Shown piece after piece: positions 25,870 through 38,566 of a stretch of 64,000 bases of DNA. The translations under genes and the position numbers were made by a program. The stretch comes from Serinus canaria (lineage: Eukaryota; Chordata; Aves; Passeriformes; Fringillidae): contig NC_066333.1 of assembly GCF_022539315.1 (NCBI RefSeq), positions 2,542,001-2,606,000 on the forward strand, given 5' to 3'. Each line of letters starts with the position of its first letter. The stretch's first letter is position 1. The notes below the pieces were generated by a model that saw only the letters and a list, made by a program, of their open reading frames with translations, ran no database searches and was not told where the DNA came from.

Positions 25870-26190
25870 CTAACAAACGCTGCCTTTGGGGGGAGCGAAA
25901 AGAAGAAAGAGCCCAGCGCAGCCCTTTGCGCCTGGCCCGGCATTCCAGCGCTGCGCTCCCGGCTCCACAAAGTCTGATTTAGGAGCACTGCTGGGAGCTA
26001 TTAGTTTACGAAAGGCCCAGCACGCCCACCCAGGCTCAGGGGCGGCGAGAGGCTCCCCTTTCACCGCTACCATGTGCCTCCCATCGCGGCCGCAGCGCTC
26101 GGCAGGGCACGGAGCCAAGGCAGAGCCAGCCCGGCCGGCGGGCGGGGAGCTCAGGGGACAGGGCTGGACACCGGCCACAGCACAGGAGGT
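25870..26190. promoter_or_regulatory. CpG island, candidate promoter
   Basis: GC-rich with many CpGs (TGCGCCTGGCCCGGCATTCC, CATCGCGGCCGCAGCGCTCG). A plus-strand frame of 134 codons starts at 25886 and runs into the adjacent CR1, so its C-terminal part is transposon sequence. I read that frame as chance. The island may serve a transcript whose exons lie outside what can be recognised here. Confidence 0.45.
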
Positions 26191-26249
26191 TCATTCATGG
26201 GATGCTTATGAAGAGAGTCCAGCCTCCATCCAGACTCTCCTTTTATCAC

Positions 26250-26572
26250 ACACAGAATCACAGAATGATGAGACTGGAAGAGACCTCTAAGATCATCGAG
26301 TCCAACCTGTGCCCTAACACCTCAACCAGACCACAGCACCAAGTGCCATGGCCAGTCTGTTTTTAAACACATCCAGAGATGGTGATTCCACCACCTCCCT
26401 GGGAAGAGCATTCCAGTACTTCATTATTATTCTTTTGGTGAAAAATTTCTTCCTAATATCCAACCTATATTCCCTGACATAGCTTGAGACTGTGTCCTCT
26501 GGTTCTGTCAGTGCTGTCTGGTGGAAGAGACCGACCCCACCTGTCTACAGCCTCCCTTCAGGAGGTTGACCC
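26250..26572 (-). mobile_element. CR1 LINE fragment, different subfamily
   Basis: Starts ACACAGAATCACAGAATGAT with GAAGAGACCTCTAAGATCAT and CGAGTCCAACC, a 3' end unlike the GGTTTGGGTTGG type of most other copies here. It continues with AATTTCTTCCTAATATCCAACC and TTGAGACTGTGTCCTCTGG, standard CR1 tail words. Minus strand, about 320 bp, well preserved. Confidence 0.92.
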
Positions 26573-29500
26573 TGCCTGGTGCTCCTTGTTGCCACGTCCT
26601 GTAACCACTTCTTGCTTTTTGTATCCTTTTTGTTTCCACACCACATTTAATCTCTTTTTTGCCATATTTTTGATTCCCTTCTCCACTCTTTGCTTCCACC
26701 ATCTCCAGGCTCCTCATCTGCCTCAGCAGCCCCAACAGCTGATCCTGAAAATCATCTCTGTCCTCCCAACCACTGGAATCTGCTGAGCAAGCTCAGCCAC
26801 CTGCCCAGGTGTCTGCTACCTGTTACCCTCCCAGAATTAGAGCATGCATCAGCCTCCCAAAAATGTGTGCCAGGGGGAATTTAATGGTGTGCTCTGCCAA
26901 TAGCTGCCAGATTTTGGCCAGCTCATTGTCCCAAAATGCCTGGTGTGGATGTAAGACAGAGTTAACTCCCCAAAACTGAAGATCAGCTCAGTGGTGGGAG
27001 AGGCAGTGAGAAAGGAAAGGGGAAAACAAGCATCATTTTGGAGTCATCAGGGTTTTGACATTCTCCAACTGGCTTCTATTAGCATTGCATCTGTTTGGGT
27101 GCCTGAAGGAGAAAAAAAAAAAAAAATCAAAGGAAAGACTCATTTCCAGAGGTACAGAGCAATCAGCAGGTTCTCTGTGCTCTGGAGTGTTTGGATGCAG
27201 CTCAAGGAGGACCAGGCACAGTGAACAAGGACCTGAAATTTTATTACCTTCCCCTCCTGCCGGAAGCAGAGCCTATTTACAGATTTACAGCTCGTGTCAA
27301 CAGGAAGTTCGTGTTTACAAGTTTCCTGGAAAAAAAGCCAGCATTCCTGTCCTCCACCACAGCCTGGTGGGAATGCTGCCTCGTGGGGGAGTGCTCAGAT
27401 GGGTATGGGAGACAGGAATGAGTTTTGGCCATGTAAAACATACAGACAAATAGATAAAGCTATGGAAAAAAAAATTGAAGACCAGAAGGAGAACAGTAAT
27501 TCAGCAATTTGGTGGAAAATGCACAGCAAGACAGCACAGCCGTGTCTGGAAAAATACTTTTGTAGCATCTGGGATTCACACTTCAAAGAAGCAGAAGAAT
27601 TTTAAGAGGATGAAAAGCTATATTCAGGCTAACATGAATTTTTCTCTTCTGGCCCAACTCTTCTGTCATTCCCATTACACTGTTCCTCCAGGAGTCACAG
27701 CCAAGCTCAGCTGGTCACACTGGGGTGGGCCCTCCTCTCCCAGTAAAGGCATTAATGGGACCACAGTGTGTCTGGTGGGGCTGCTGATCCACCAGGACCT
27801 GCCAGCATCCATCCATCCCCAAGCTCAGCCCCAGATGGAGCTGAGGACATTGTTTATTGCCTTCACAAAATGGAGCCCTGGGCCTGAACAGCCCTAACTT
27901 GTGAAACCTGGATTTCAAATCTTCCCCTTTCATATGGTTATTAAACAAAAAAGCCCCACCAAAAACCAAAACTGAAACCAAACAAAACCCCCCAATATTT
28001 GTTCCAAAATTACACAAAACAAGAGGACATGAGGACAGCCAAAGGTCAAGCAGCCAGAGCTCTACCAGGATGCCAAAGACCCAAATATTTATTTAGGCCA
28101 CGCTGTACAGTTTAGCAAAGACAGCCATGGAATCCTTAGGGTGGTATCTGATCTCCTGAGAGAGAACACACAGCTCCCAAGGAAAGTTTCTGTCTCAACA
28201 GATGGACATTTTCCAACAGAAGGATGATGCAGTCACAAGATCCTTCTGTCACAAACTCATTCAAGAACACACAACAGGTACAGAAAGCCAAGTCTCAAAG
28301 AGCCACACTTAGCTTCTCCCTAGACAAAGGGCTGGAGAAAACCAAGCTGACAAAGCACTCAACCCTCCCAGCCTTACCAACTTCCAGGATTTAACATGCA
28401 GAAGCTTGAAAAAACTGAGCTGAAGAAGAAACTCAGAACTGGTGCAGCCATCAGGTCCTTCCCACACCACTACAGCTGTCCCCAGCACAGATTTAGGGTG
28501 ACCCCCCTCACCCAGAGCTGTACATCTCCACTCATTCCCTGGGTATTTGAGCTCTTTTCACACCAACCAGCAGCACTAAGAACAAAATTCCCAGTAGAAT
28601 CAGAGAGATGGGGAGGAGAGTATCATGCAAAGGTCCCAAAACTTATTTTTCCACCCTGAGTCCTTATCAGGAAGCCATTAGTGAGGAGCTGCCTGCCCTG
28701 GATCCAAGCATTTCACATCCAGGTGTCACCAGCCCTGTGTAGGAGGATGGGAGCTCAAAGGGAAGATTTTGCAATAGGTTGAAAGGAACATTTGCTGAAA
28801 ACATCCCATCAAAGCAGGCAGGTGTCTTCTACCCCACAGCCTGGACATACTTGTTCAGACAACTTCAAGAGCCAGAAGAACTTAAACATCTGTATGGTGA
28901 AGTTAATTCTCATGCACAGAGAGGAAAAAACAAGAAAATAATTACCTTCAATCCAAACCTCAGGTTTGCTAAACTTGAAAATTCAAAAGTCATCAAAATC
29001 TTCATTTTTTACATCATGAGTTAAGTTAAAAAAAAAAAACAAAACCTCAGGCAAATGAAAAAGAGACAACTTAAAAAAAAAAACCCAATAAAAACCTGGA
29101 GGAGGAGATAAAAAAGAGAGATTCATCAGCAAAGCTCTTCTAAAGTGGGGTTGGAGTTGATGGCAGAGGCAGTTAAACTGCAGCATTCTGGGAAGAGCTA
29201 ATTTGATTTGGCTGTGACTACTGGAGGGGGGAAAACCCAACAAAACTAAAGCAGCTCAAACATATTTACTTCCTCTTCATTTGATTAATGCTACCCAGGG
29301 CTATGGCCAAGGTGAAGCTGAGTTTATTTCCCTGAGCCTGCTCTGGGGTGTGCTCTGCCCAGGTGAACCAGCCCCTCCCAGGGCTGCTCTTAACTTCTCC
29401 CAGCTGTGTTTTCCCCATGCCCCAAACGTCTCCACCTGGGTCTGCAGATGGAGCAGCTGCAGCTGAAGGCAAACACCTGGTGAGCCACAGCCCTGCCCTG

Positions 29501-30410
29501 CTTGCAGGGGGAGATCACAGCTACAGCAGCTCCTGCCCTATTTAGGCCTTATCAGGGTTTGAAGTCTGTGTTTGTGGTTAACAATCTGCTCCCCTTGAGC
29601 CCAGGGAACCTGAAAAGCTCAGCTGGGCAACTTTGCACTGACCAGCCACCAAAACCCTCCTGAATATGTGAAAAGGAGTGCTAAATCCTACTCAGAGTAG
29701 ACAATCACTGGAAGCTCCACTGACTGTACCTCTACAACAGCTGCATTTCTCACACACCAGCTTTGGGCTGCACCAGCCCAACCAGCACAGGAGCTGCAGA
29801 TGTGCCCAGGTCCCTGATGGGCTCCAGGCTGGCAGGAGGCTTCCCTGGGACAGGGGAAGGAAGACCCTTGTCCTGTTCACTGCTGATGTCTGACCTGGTG
29901 AACACTTGGAAATTCACTTCTCTAGAAAAATTGACAAATACTCATCCTGTAGGGAATGTCATGATGAGTAGAGCAAGAGAAGTACTAGGGCTGTTTTTTA
30001 AGGGATGTTTACAGCAGTCACATCAAGTAACACCCCTTTTCAAGTCAATACTGCAGTCTGAGCAGGCTTTTAGTCTCTTCTTGGAGACTCCTTACAACTC
30101 AGCAGCAGTGTCATACCACTACCTGGTGAGCAGTGCTGCTTCAGCATTTCTTTGCACCATTTTCCTCCAAGTTCTTGCTCAGTGACGGCAATATTTATAT
30201 TAAGAACACAGGGGTATATAAGACTACAAACTGGAGAGGCAGACAGTGCATTAAAAAAAACAAACCTACTTCCCAACAGACTGCAGACATTTATGGTCAC
30301 CAAAGAACCAGCAAAAGAAGCTGTTTGTTACTTAACAGTAATTTTCAAGTGATCTGAGCTAAATTCAGTATTGCAGTCACATAGGGAAAAAAAAAAATCC
30401 ATGAGAAAGG
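26573..30410. other. Non-coding stretch, nothing identified
   Basis: About 3.8 kb of unique DNA with A runs near 27112-27126 and 29026-29040. No gene, repeat family or tandem array that I can support. Open frames are at most 140 codons (27475-27897, plus strand) and unrecognised. Confidence 0.45.
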
Positions 30411-30541
30411 CTCGCTCAAGGCCAGGTTGGAATGGGCTCTCAGCAACCTGGGATAGGGGAAGGTGTCCCTGCCCACAGCAGGGATTTGGAACAGGATGGT
30501 CTTTAAGGTCCCTTCCAACCCAACCATTCTGGGAGTCTATG
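30411..30541 (+). mobile_element. CR1 LINE fragment, 3' end
   Basis: Reads forward: CTCAAGGCCAGGTTGGAATG, AGCAACCTGGGATAGGGGAA, GGTGTCCCTGCCCACAGCAG, then TCTTTAAGGTCCCTTCCAAC, CCAACCATTCTGGGAGTCTATG. The TCTATG end is the CR1 3' terminal motif, so the element is on the plus strand. About 130 bp; 5'-truncated close to the 3' end. Confidence 0.9.
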
Positions 30542-32449
30542 TAATAAAATGTTGGGGGGAAAGGAGAAAATTTAAGGGTTAAATTAAATCTTGCAAGGCC
30601 GAAGTGACAGGGATCAGTTCCAGAAAGCCTGCAGGGTTAACTTGTATCAACTGTAGAAGATCCTTGTGCAAATTAAAAGGTTTCACTGCCTGTTTGTTCC
30701 GGCATATGGAAAAGCTGCAAATTCACTCCCCGAGGTTTGCACTGAGGAAGCTGTTAAATGCCAGGAGGAGTCTCAGGACTGGGATATCTGGATGCTAAGG
30801 AGTGCTGGAGGTGCAGCCTGCTGCCATTCTCCCACGTGGTCAGGAGTCAAGTCAAATCAAGCCGACATTTGTAAGTCCCTCTCGGGTCCTGTTTCCAAAC
30901 ACCTGCATCCCTGGGCCCCCCTGCTCTCCTGTTCCTCAGTGCATCTCACTATGAAAATGCAGAGTGCCTGTCTTCCTCACCCATGCAGAACAGCTAATCC
31001 CAGCAGGATAATCCTGCTTTAATGAGAAAACTATAGGACCTTTGATAAAGCATATAAATCTTATAAAAGCCCTACTACAACGTTCCTTAGTCTCTGGGAC
31101 TGGATGACCGACCTCTAAAATGAATTCTGCATGTGGCTGTCTCAAAGCTGGGGAAGGTAACACGTGGCAGGGAGAGCAAACTGCTCCCTCTTGCTTGCAA
31201 GACACCATAAAATCTTTAACAGTGCTGGAGGCAAATTTCCCATGCCTCTGGACATGTGTGCCACTCCATCAAACAAAACACCTCATCCTCTGCCTGCCAC
31301 AGGAGCCAGAGGACACTGACATCTCCCACTCCTTTTCTCCAGCTCACAGCACACTTCCCCAAATGGGAATGGCCATGATGTAGCTGACCTGCCCCAAGTC
31401 ATGGGCTCCAAAGGTCCAGTAATTTCCTACAGCCCAACAAAGAGCTGGGAGATGGCAGGAACTGTATCTTGGGCTGCAGCACAGCTGCTGAGCTCCAAGA
31501 TAAACCTCAGAGCCTCTGCCAAACTGGGAATCTGTGTCAGGTTTTGTATGACCAAAAAAAAAAAAAAAAAAAAAAAGATTGAGAACAATTCCTCACTGCA
31601 ATTTAGGTGTAGAAATCCACAAACACTTTTTTCTGACCTCACAAGACCTTGCTCCAGCTCCTGAGAAGAGCCCAATGAATTGACATTTCAACACTTTCTT
31701 TTCCCCTCAAGTACAAACACACAACTGCTGAGAAAAAGCAGTGATGCTCTGACCTGACACGACCAGTCGTGTTGAGGGATAATTCCTGTGCTGTATCAGT
31801 GACTGGAATTACCAGGGCTTTGCCAACAATTTAATGAGATGGAAACTCGTGCTCCCACTGCCAGAATTTGTTTGTCAGGCCATAAACTATTTAGATGCCC
31901 TGAATATTTTGCTCTTGTGTTATAAAACAGGTGTGAAGAGGTGCATCTCCATCCACAGAGCTGCTGCTTGGAGCAGCATGGCCTTTTGGACAGATCTAAA
32001 CTCCTGGTGTGCTGCAGGTGCTCAGGGAGAGCTGTCCCCTGGCTTGTCCTTCACCAGAAGAGGCTCTCAGAGCCTTGATGGGGATGGGGTCACACCTGCC
32101 CAGAGCCCACCTGAAGCTGGACCAGCTCTGAATGGTGCTGCCAGGTTCTCCAGAACTTCCTGGGCCACCTCAGACCGGCAGGAGCAGCAGCACGACAGTT
32201 AAAATGCAGTGCTGGTGGAAACTGAGGCAATCCTTACACATGCACAAGGGCAAAGGGGGAGATTCTGTGCCAACCAAACTATCTTGTCTGGTAGCTGTGA
32301 GACTGAAGGCAAGAATTCCTGCATGGATCAGATCCTGGTCTTTGGTGCTCTACTGTCCTTACGCCACCAGAAAAGTCCTCAGCACTGATGGAGGATCAAG
32401 ATGTGGTAAACAATGTTCAGGAGCAGTGACAGAGCCTACAGATGTTTTT
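30542..32449. other. Non-coding stretch with a poly(A) run
   Basis: Unique sequence of moderate GC. A run of 24 A residues lies at 31554-31577 without a recognisable retrocopy upstream or a clear flanking duplication. No supported exon. Confidence 0.42.
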
Positions 32450-32665
32450 TTCTGAGCATATTTTACCATAAGAACATAACAAATTTAATTCCATTAGTTT
32501 TATCTCAAAGTCAGCTTTCTTAATTAGAGGTACAAGGCTCGAGGGAAACTGCTGTAATTATTAAATGGGAAATAAAATCTGATGAACACAGTAACTGCAG
32601 TGATTGAAAACTTAAATGAAACTGGTAGAGGACGAATCAAGAAATATCTAAAAATCACCTGCTCA
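32450..32665. promoter_or_regulatory. Candidate conserved non-coding element
   Basis: A continuous AT-rich, non-repetitive block with several homeodomain-type words (AACAAATTTAATTCCATTAG, CTTAATTAGAGG, TGTAATTATTAAATGGG), bounded by more GC-rich DNA. The density of TAAT/ATTA cores is higher than in the flanks. Typical of developmental enhancers, but conservation has to be tested. Confidence 0.35.
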
Positions 32666-33339
32666 ACAGTTTGTGTGCTCTAATAGTTATTTACCTATTC
32701 ACATGCACAAAGAGGTTTTATTCTCCCTCTTGCTAAAATCACTACCACACAGGAAAAAAAAAAAGACAAATATTCAAGAAGAAAACAGACAAGCACCTGG
32801 GAATGTTTTTGGAATACTGCAGTGGAAAACCAAGACTCTCCCCCTCAGAAGATTCCATCAAATTAACTTCTAGGTGCTCAGCATGCCTAGATAAAGAGGG
32901 AAAACCAAGCTTTCATGGAAAAAAACCATCCCCTGGGGAGATAAAAGGACACCACCAGTGTACTGTGGAATGTGGAAACTCAGGTGGGCCAAGGGCAGTA
33001 ATCTGAAGTCAGGTGTTCTGCAGCAGAGAGGTGAATAAACACCAGTGAATGGATGCAGGTGATGCACCCACAATTCCAGTGTGAGCTGATTTGCAGTCAC
33101 TGATAGGGAGCCACAAGAACAAGGCACTGCCTGTGTGACACAGCTCCTGCCCTGTGCTGCCCCAGGAGTGGCAGTGCCTCTCTGGAAGAACATTCCTGAG
33201 GACACACACTTGCTTTCCCAGCACCACTAAAGTACAGTGTGTCCCGTTACTCACCACGGAAGGTGATCCATCAGCATCTGTAGTGTGAAGAAGAAGGCAA
33301 ACAGCAGAAGGAAAGCAAAGTGCTAGAAAGAATTCCTGG

Positions 33340-33640
33340 CTAGAATTTGCTGCTTTAAATCTTCCCATGAACGCGGGCTGTGAGCTGCAGAACGACACAC
33401 TCGCACCGGGAAAGCAAAATGGGTACAAGGCTCCCATCCAACTAGGGTTTAATGGCAGAGAAGATAGATCTGCTCTTTGAGAAAAATCCCAATTGTTGAT
33501 TTCTATTTTGTCTGGCGATGGAGTACAGTATTCCTCCTTCCTTCCTGCCAAAAGTGGTGGAAGTACGATGTGCTTTAAAGTAATTACAGCAGCTCATCCC
33601 AGAAGTGGCTGCATTTCAAACGAGGCAGGAGATGCACAAG
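33340..33640. promoter_or_regulatory. Candidate conserved non-coding element
   Basis: Unique block mixing AT-rich words (TTTGCTGCTTTAAATC, CAATTGTTGATTTCTATTTT, AAAGTAATTACAGCAGC) with isolated CpGs (GAACGCGGGC, CTGGCGATGG). Retained CpGs within an otherwise CpG-poor, non-repetitive stretch can indicate constraint. Inference only. Confidence 0.3.
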
Positions 33641-33994
33641 TGGGGAGTGGCTGTTCCCAGCTGAATGTTGAACCTGCCTTCAGACCTGGGGATGAAAAGG
33701 TTCTCTCCAAAACAAACCACATTTGCTTCTGATACCTGCCTAATTTGTCCCCTTCTGGTCTGCCCAACCCTGCTGCACCTCCATGGATGGCTGGAAAACC
33801 CAGGGCAGCATGGCCCAGTGTGGCACCTGTGGGCAGGACATGCCTTCCTACAGGAACTCAGCTAGATCCAAGTATTTTTGAACTGGTATCTCTCTGACTC
33901 CTCAGCAGAACTTGCAAACATTTGGCTGTGCCAACCCTGCACCCCTCTAAACACTGCAGTATTTGGAAGTGTGCAGTATTTTCATTACTGGTAG

Positions 33995-34465
33995 AACAGC
34001 CATAATTATCCAAATAAAACTATTACTATACTGGGCCTCTGATCTTAAATAGAACTTAATGGATTTTATTACATCCCAGGAAGCGAGAGCTACAGAAAGA
34101 AAAGTATTGCTAAATGTGCTTTGCTACTACCTATCAATTTCTCCTAAACACTGAGCACTTAAGAAATACCCAAAGAAACACACTGCTCCTACTGCATAAC
34201 CATTGCAAGTTCCCCTCTGAGCTCTTCCCCTTTAGCCAGCTCACAGGGGACGTTTCGGCAGCTGAAAATTAAAGGGTCACAATATTGAGCCTTCAGGTAT
34301 CAAGTTCACAATGGAAATAGCAGCTGACACAGAAAGGGCTCTGCTGAGCACGGCGGTGATAATTCTGTTGCCTCGGAGCTGGAAGCAGCTCACTTACACA
34401 AAGTTTGTTATTTAACTCAGCGAGGAACGAAATAAAATGCCACAGCCATGGATTTATTCCTTACA
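33995..34465. promoter_or_regulatory. Candidate conserved non-coding element
   Basis: A smooth run of unique sequence with words such as CATAATTATCCAAATAAAAC, TAATGGATTTTATTACATCC, GCTGAAAATTAAAGGGTCAC and GATAATTCTGTTGCC. It has no transposon signature and no frame of interest. It lies within 2 kb of two similar blocks, so 32.4-36.0 kb may form one regulatory cluster. Confidence 0.33.
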
Positions 34466-35164
34466 CAGCTTCTTTCAAATCACACTCCACACCAGAGACA
34501 TGCTAGCAGTGAGTCTTTAACTCTGGCTGCAGTATCCTCTCAAATCCAAACAACTCCCTGTCAAATGCTGGGGAAGGCAGTGATGGCCTCAGCAAGGGCT
34601 GCTTGTCCTGCAAACCTCTGCAAACTCTTGTTCTGGAGCCCATCTTCCAGAAAACTTCACAGGAGCCAAACACCACTAGATGCCATGGGTCCATGAGCAA
34701 GTGACAACTAATCCGGGATGTCCGACAGCCACCGTGGAGAAGGGCAGGAAGGAGGAGGACTTCAGTGGGGCAGCCAGATATGCCAGCTTCCCACTTGCTC
34801 TGCTGACACAATGCAGGAAAAGCCATCTTGCCACCCCCGGGGACTCCCCACCTGGCCCCGCTCCGCGGTGACAGCCCAGGCCTGCTGCTATCTCCCAAAC
34901 AGATGCATTTATTCTCCTGAGAGCCTCCCACGTCTTATCTAGCTGGCAGTTTCCAAATGTCGAGCGCCAAGTCCAGCTAAAACCACTTTAAGCTCTTTTA
35001 GGCAACAATTCCTGAAAGCGTTTTGGCAGGGGAGCGAGGGAGGTGGGGTCCCCCTGCGCTGTCCTGCCGGGATGGGCACAGAAAGCAACCCCTGCACCCC
35101 ACTCTGGAGATGCTGTAAACAGGACCTGGCACAGGAATGGATGTATAGTTTACAGAGATGCCTT

Positions 35165-36010
35165 GCTTCAAGCAAATTTGCCTCTCAACACATGGCCAAA
35201 CTCTCACGCAATAAATTAACTATTTGGCAGCCACCGAACCAGCGCTGGAGCCAAACCAATTAGGGTTTAATGTGATCCCAATTTCCTATTTCTGAGACGG
35301 GGGTCGGGGAGGAGGGGGAAGAAGGGGGAAGAGGAGGGAGGGAGAGCAAAGTAAATCCCCTCCTGATTTATAAATCCTTGCCAATCATCCCAGATAAACC
35401 TGTCACCCACAGCTCTAAATCTGTATTTGCACTTGCGTGCTCCGAGGGACGCGGTGGGAAAAGGCGCGTCGGACGCAGCCAGCCTGACTCCCGACATGTG
35501 TTTTCCATACTTGGGAAATTCAATCATTTAAAAAATATTTACCAAGCTTTGTCTTTAATTAGAAAAACATGACAACGGATAAGGCGAGTTATTGTTTCTA
35601 AGCTAGAAATGTCAGAGATCCTCATGATGTCAGAGGATAAACCCCATCAGCGACCCACGGACCCGCTGCCAGGGCTGCAAATGTTTCGAGGGATTTTTTT
35701 CATCTCCCTTCAAAGTTCAGCGCTTTCTAGTCACAATTCATCGGTGGCTTCTTGGCCCTCAACAATGCTAATCCTGAAGGAGGAGGAGGAGGAGATGGAG
35801 AGAAGGCTCCTGCAGCAGATCTGCCAGACGGGTGTTTTCATGCAAACGAGCTCGCACAAATGGGGGAGGAACAGAGGAACTTTTGATTTGTGTTTTAACA
35901 TCCTGGCTCTGGTACCTCCCCTGCACAACTACCTGCCCTCAACTAAGATAAGCAAATTAATCTCATCTGCACCTGGAAATGCCGCAGGCTGAGCTGTCCC
36001 CATACTCTGA
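35165..36010. promoter_or_regulatory. Long candidate conserved regulatory block
   Basis: About 850 bp that includes CTCACGCAATAAATTAACT, CCAAACCAATTAGGGTTTAA, TTTGTCTTTAATTAGAAAAA, TTCATGCAAACGAGCTCGC (octamer-like ATGCAAA) and AAGCAAATTAATCTCATCTG. CpGs are retained at several places (GGACGCGGTGGG, AAGGCGCGTCGG). A 127-codon plus-strand frame (35609-35992) crosses it but shows only a short Glu run and no domain. I favour an enhancer or ultraconserved-type element over an exon. Confidence 0.4.
35305..35348 (+). repeat. Homopurine tract
   Basis: Directly after a short GACGGGGGTC the plus strand runs for more than 40 bases with only A and G, containing repeated GGGGGAAGAAG and GAGGAGGGAG words. 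Such tracts can adopt triplex (H-DNA) or G-quadruplex forms in vitro. It sits inside the enhancer-like block. Confidence 0.7.
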
Positions 36011-38566
36011 AAAGGTGTTAAATTAGGTATCTGCTTAGCCAAGACCCAGGGAAGTGCTCATTCTCAGGAATACAGCCACAAAATTCTGCAGGCCACAATA
36101 CCCACCTAAGAAAAGGAAGCTACCTATGCTCCAAGCAGACAACCAGGAGTTCTGCCTGCCAAGGACCATGCGTGACCCTACAGCTGCACCCCACACTACA
36201 GCCACTGCTCCACCTCTGTTTGATCCAACACCTGCAGCCAGATCCGGAGAGCTTTAAAGTAGAAAGCAAATATTTGGTTTTTGCCAACAAACAAAAGATA
36301 GCCAAGATGCAATGAGCTGTCAGGCCCATTTGTGTGCTCACCACTGCTGTTAAGGCGACTGAAGAGTCTCTGCTGACAAGGTGGGGGTCAGGAAGGGTCC
36401 CTGGACTGGTTCCTCAGTGCTGCCAGCCTGCTGTGTTCCACCAGCCCAGTCCTACCAGTGCCAGCAACTCGACCCAGCCACCCCCTCCCCAGCCCACTCT
36501 CACACACCCTAAACACATACAGCCTCCTTATTTCATCTCCTTTAGGGCTTTATCCCTCTTTTTCCTCCTCCTCCTGTTGCCTCCTGGCAGAAAAGGCGGG
36601 ATCAAACACACACAAAGGCCAGGTGGGAGCGTGTCAGGTGACAGATTTGGAGAAACTTCCTGCTGTAGCAACCAGGTGCACTGTTAGGGAGTGAAAGCCA
36701 ACTCCCAAGAGATCATGAGGATTAAAAAGTACAGATAAGCAGGGAGAAGCTGGTATTGATGCAAACAAACTGGTGTGTCTATCGAGTCCAGTCTTACAGC
36801 AATAAGTCTGCAAGCATTCATGAAGTATTTGTCTGATTATTTTATATCCACAGGCAAAAAAAGGCTAATCCTGCATTTTCCTGTAATGAGAGAATTCTGT
36901 AATATTTTTCAAACATTTTTAGTGAGCTTTGAAGTGTCACTTATGGCACCAAAGCCAAGCCAAGAGCATGCCATGTATCTTGTGAAAACACCCTTGCAAC
37001 CCAAGGCTGAGGGCTATGAGCAATGACTACCTTAAATACCAACACAAATCTACACTGGAGAAATCCCTGCCTGAACAGTCTGATCCTTTAAATTATCCCA
37101 AGTGTACAAAGCATGTCATCGAGGAAAATGTGCAGAACTTGACCTCGAAGTCAGAGTGCCAGAAAAGTTGTTACCTGTAGAAGTTAGTACTGCTCTCTCA
37201 TGAAATGGAGTAAAGAACATTTTAATTGACTTCCAAGGACAGGGTTGATTAACCCAGAGTGCACAAATGCAGCCAAAATGATGTCCAGGATATGTCTGTA
37301 GCTGAACCAAACAAGGCTGTGCACACACTAAGGCTGTGGCACAAAAAGATGGGAAGGTGACAGGGATGCAGGAGAAGCTTTAAGCCCCAGACACTGACTG
37401 GACAAATGGCCTCAGGAAGGTGGTTTTCTGGAAGAGTTCCAGGTAAATCCACAGCCTGGGTGGAAACTCTTCCCCTGGGACTTTTTACATGAGAGAGGGA
37501 GAGGTGGATTCACTTCTCACCTTTCTGGGTCTTAAAGCAACCTCCTCCTTCTGAAGGGGAAGAGTTCACCTCTGATTCTTGCCAGCAAGAGGGAAACCTG
37601 AGCAGTTCCCCCCTTCTCCAGTGGCTCATGGCAGCCTCTCGAGGTGCCTGTGACTCCTTGGCAGCTCAGGATGATGGAAAGCACTCTGCTCACTATTCCT
37701 CTCCAGTCCTGCTTCAAACAGAGTCAACTCCACAAGCCCTTCTCCAAGTACAAGCTCTTTTTGATCCTCAGAGTGCCAGCAAATCAAAAAACTCTTTTTC
37801 TTTTCTCTGACTGCTTTAAAACTTCAATTAATTTCACTCTCCTGTACACTGGCACAAAGGAAGAGGAGCAGCATATGAAAATCAAGACTAAGTCACTGAA
37901 TGATGCATTTCAATTTCTGGCCATTAGAAATATCCATGTTGGAAGAGCATATTGATGAGAACCAGTATGTGCCTTACGTGAACATGGAACATCCCAACGT
38001 TTCAAAGCAGTCCCACATTTCATTTTTCCTTCCCCACTGTTAGTTTCACACTGAGCACTGATTCACTTTCCTGTAACAAACATCCAAAGAAATCAAGCAA
38101 CTTCCTGACATTGCCAGGATCTGTAAAAATCAGAAATCGTTGGGCTATGCAGATGATTAGATTTATGAAAATGATGAGTCTACAGCAGATTATTCACTTT
38201 TTTGATAAACCCCAAGAGTGTTCTTGGGCTGACACTGGGCCCAAGAACTGACAGATGTCTCTGCAAGTGTTTTACACTTTTCAATAGCTGGCACTAACAG
38301 GGCATCCTCACCTGATCTATCCACAAAGGTCCTGATAACCACATATCTATGTGCTTATCTTTATAGAGCAGCTGCAGGGCTCACCAGGCTTATCCTTAGC
38401 ATTCCCCAATGGATGCTGGGCCACAGACACATGAAACTGAATAAAAATCTACACTTTATCTCCCACTGAGTCACTCCAAGCATTCCAGGTGCCCTCACCC
38501 TCTCCTGCCATAGGGTCAGTGATTGTTTGCTCAGTTCTGTCAGCAGGACCCAGATGAAAAGCCCTA
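36011..38566. other. Non-coding stretch, nothing identified
   Basis: Unique sequence, partly AT-rich (36770-36930, 37800-38170), with no supported gene or repeat. The 38000-38350 part has enhancer-like texture (GATTAGATTTATGAAAATGA), but nothing decisive is visible. Confidence 0.42.
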
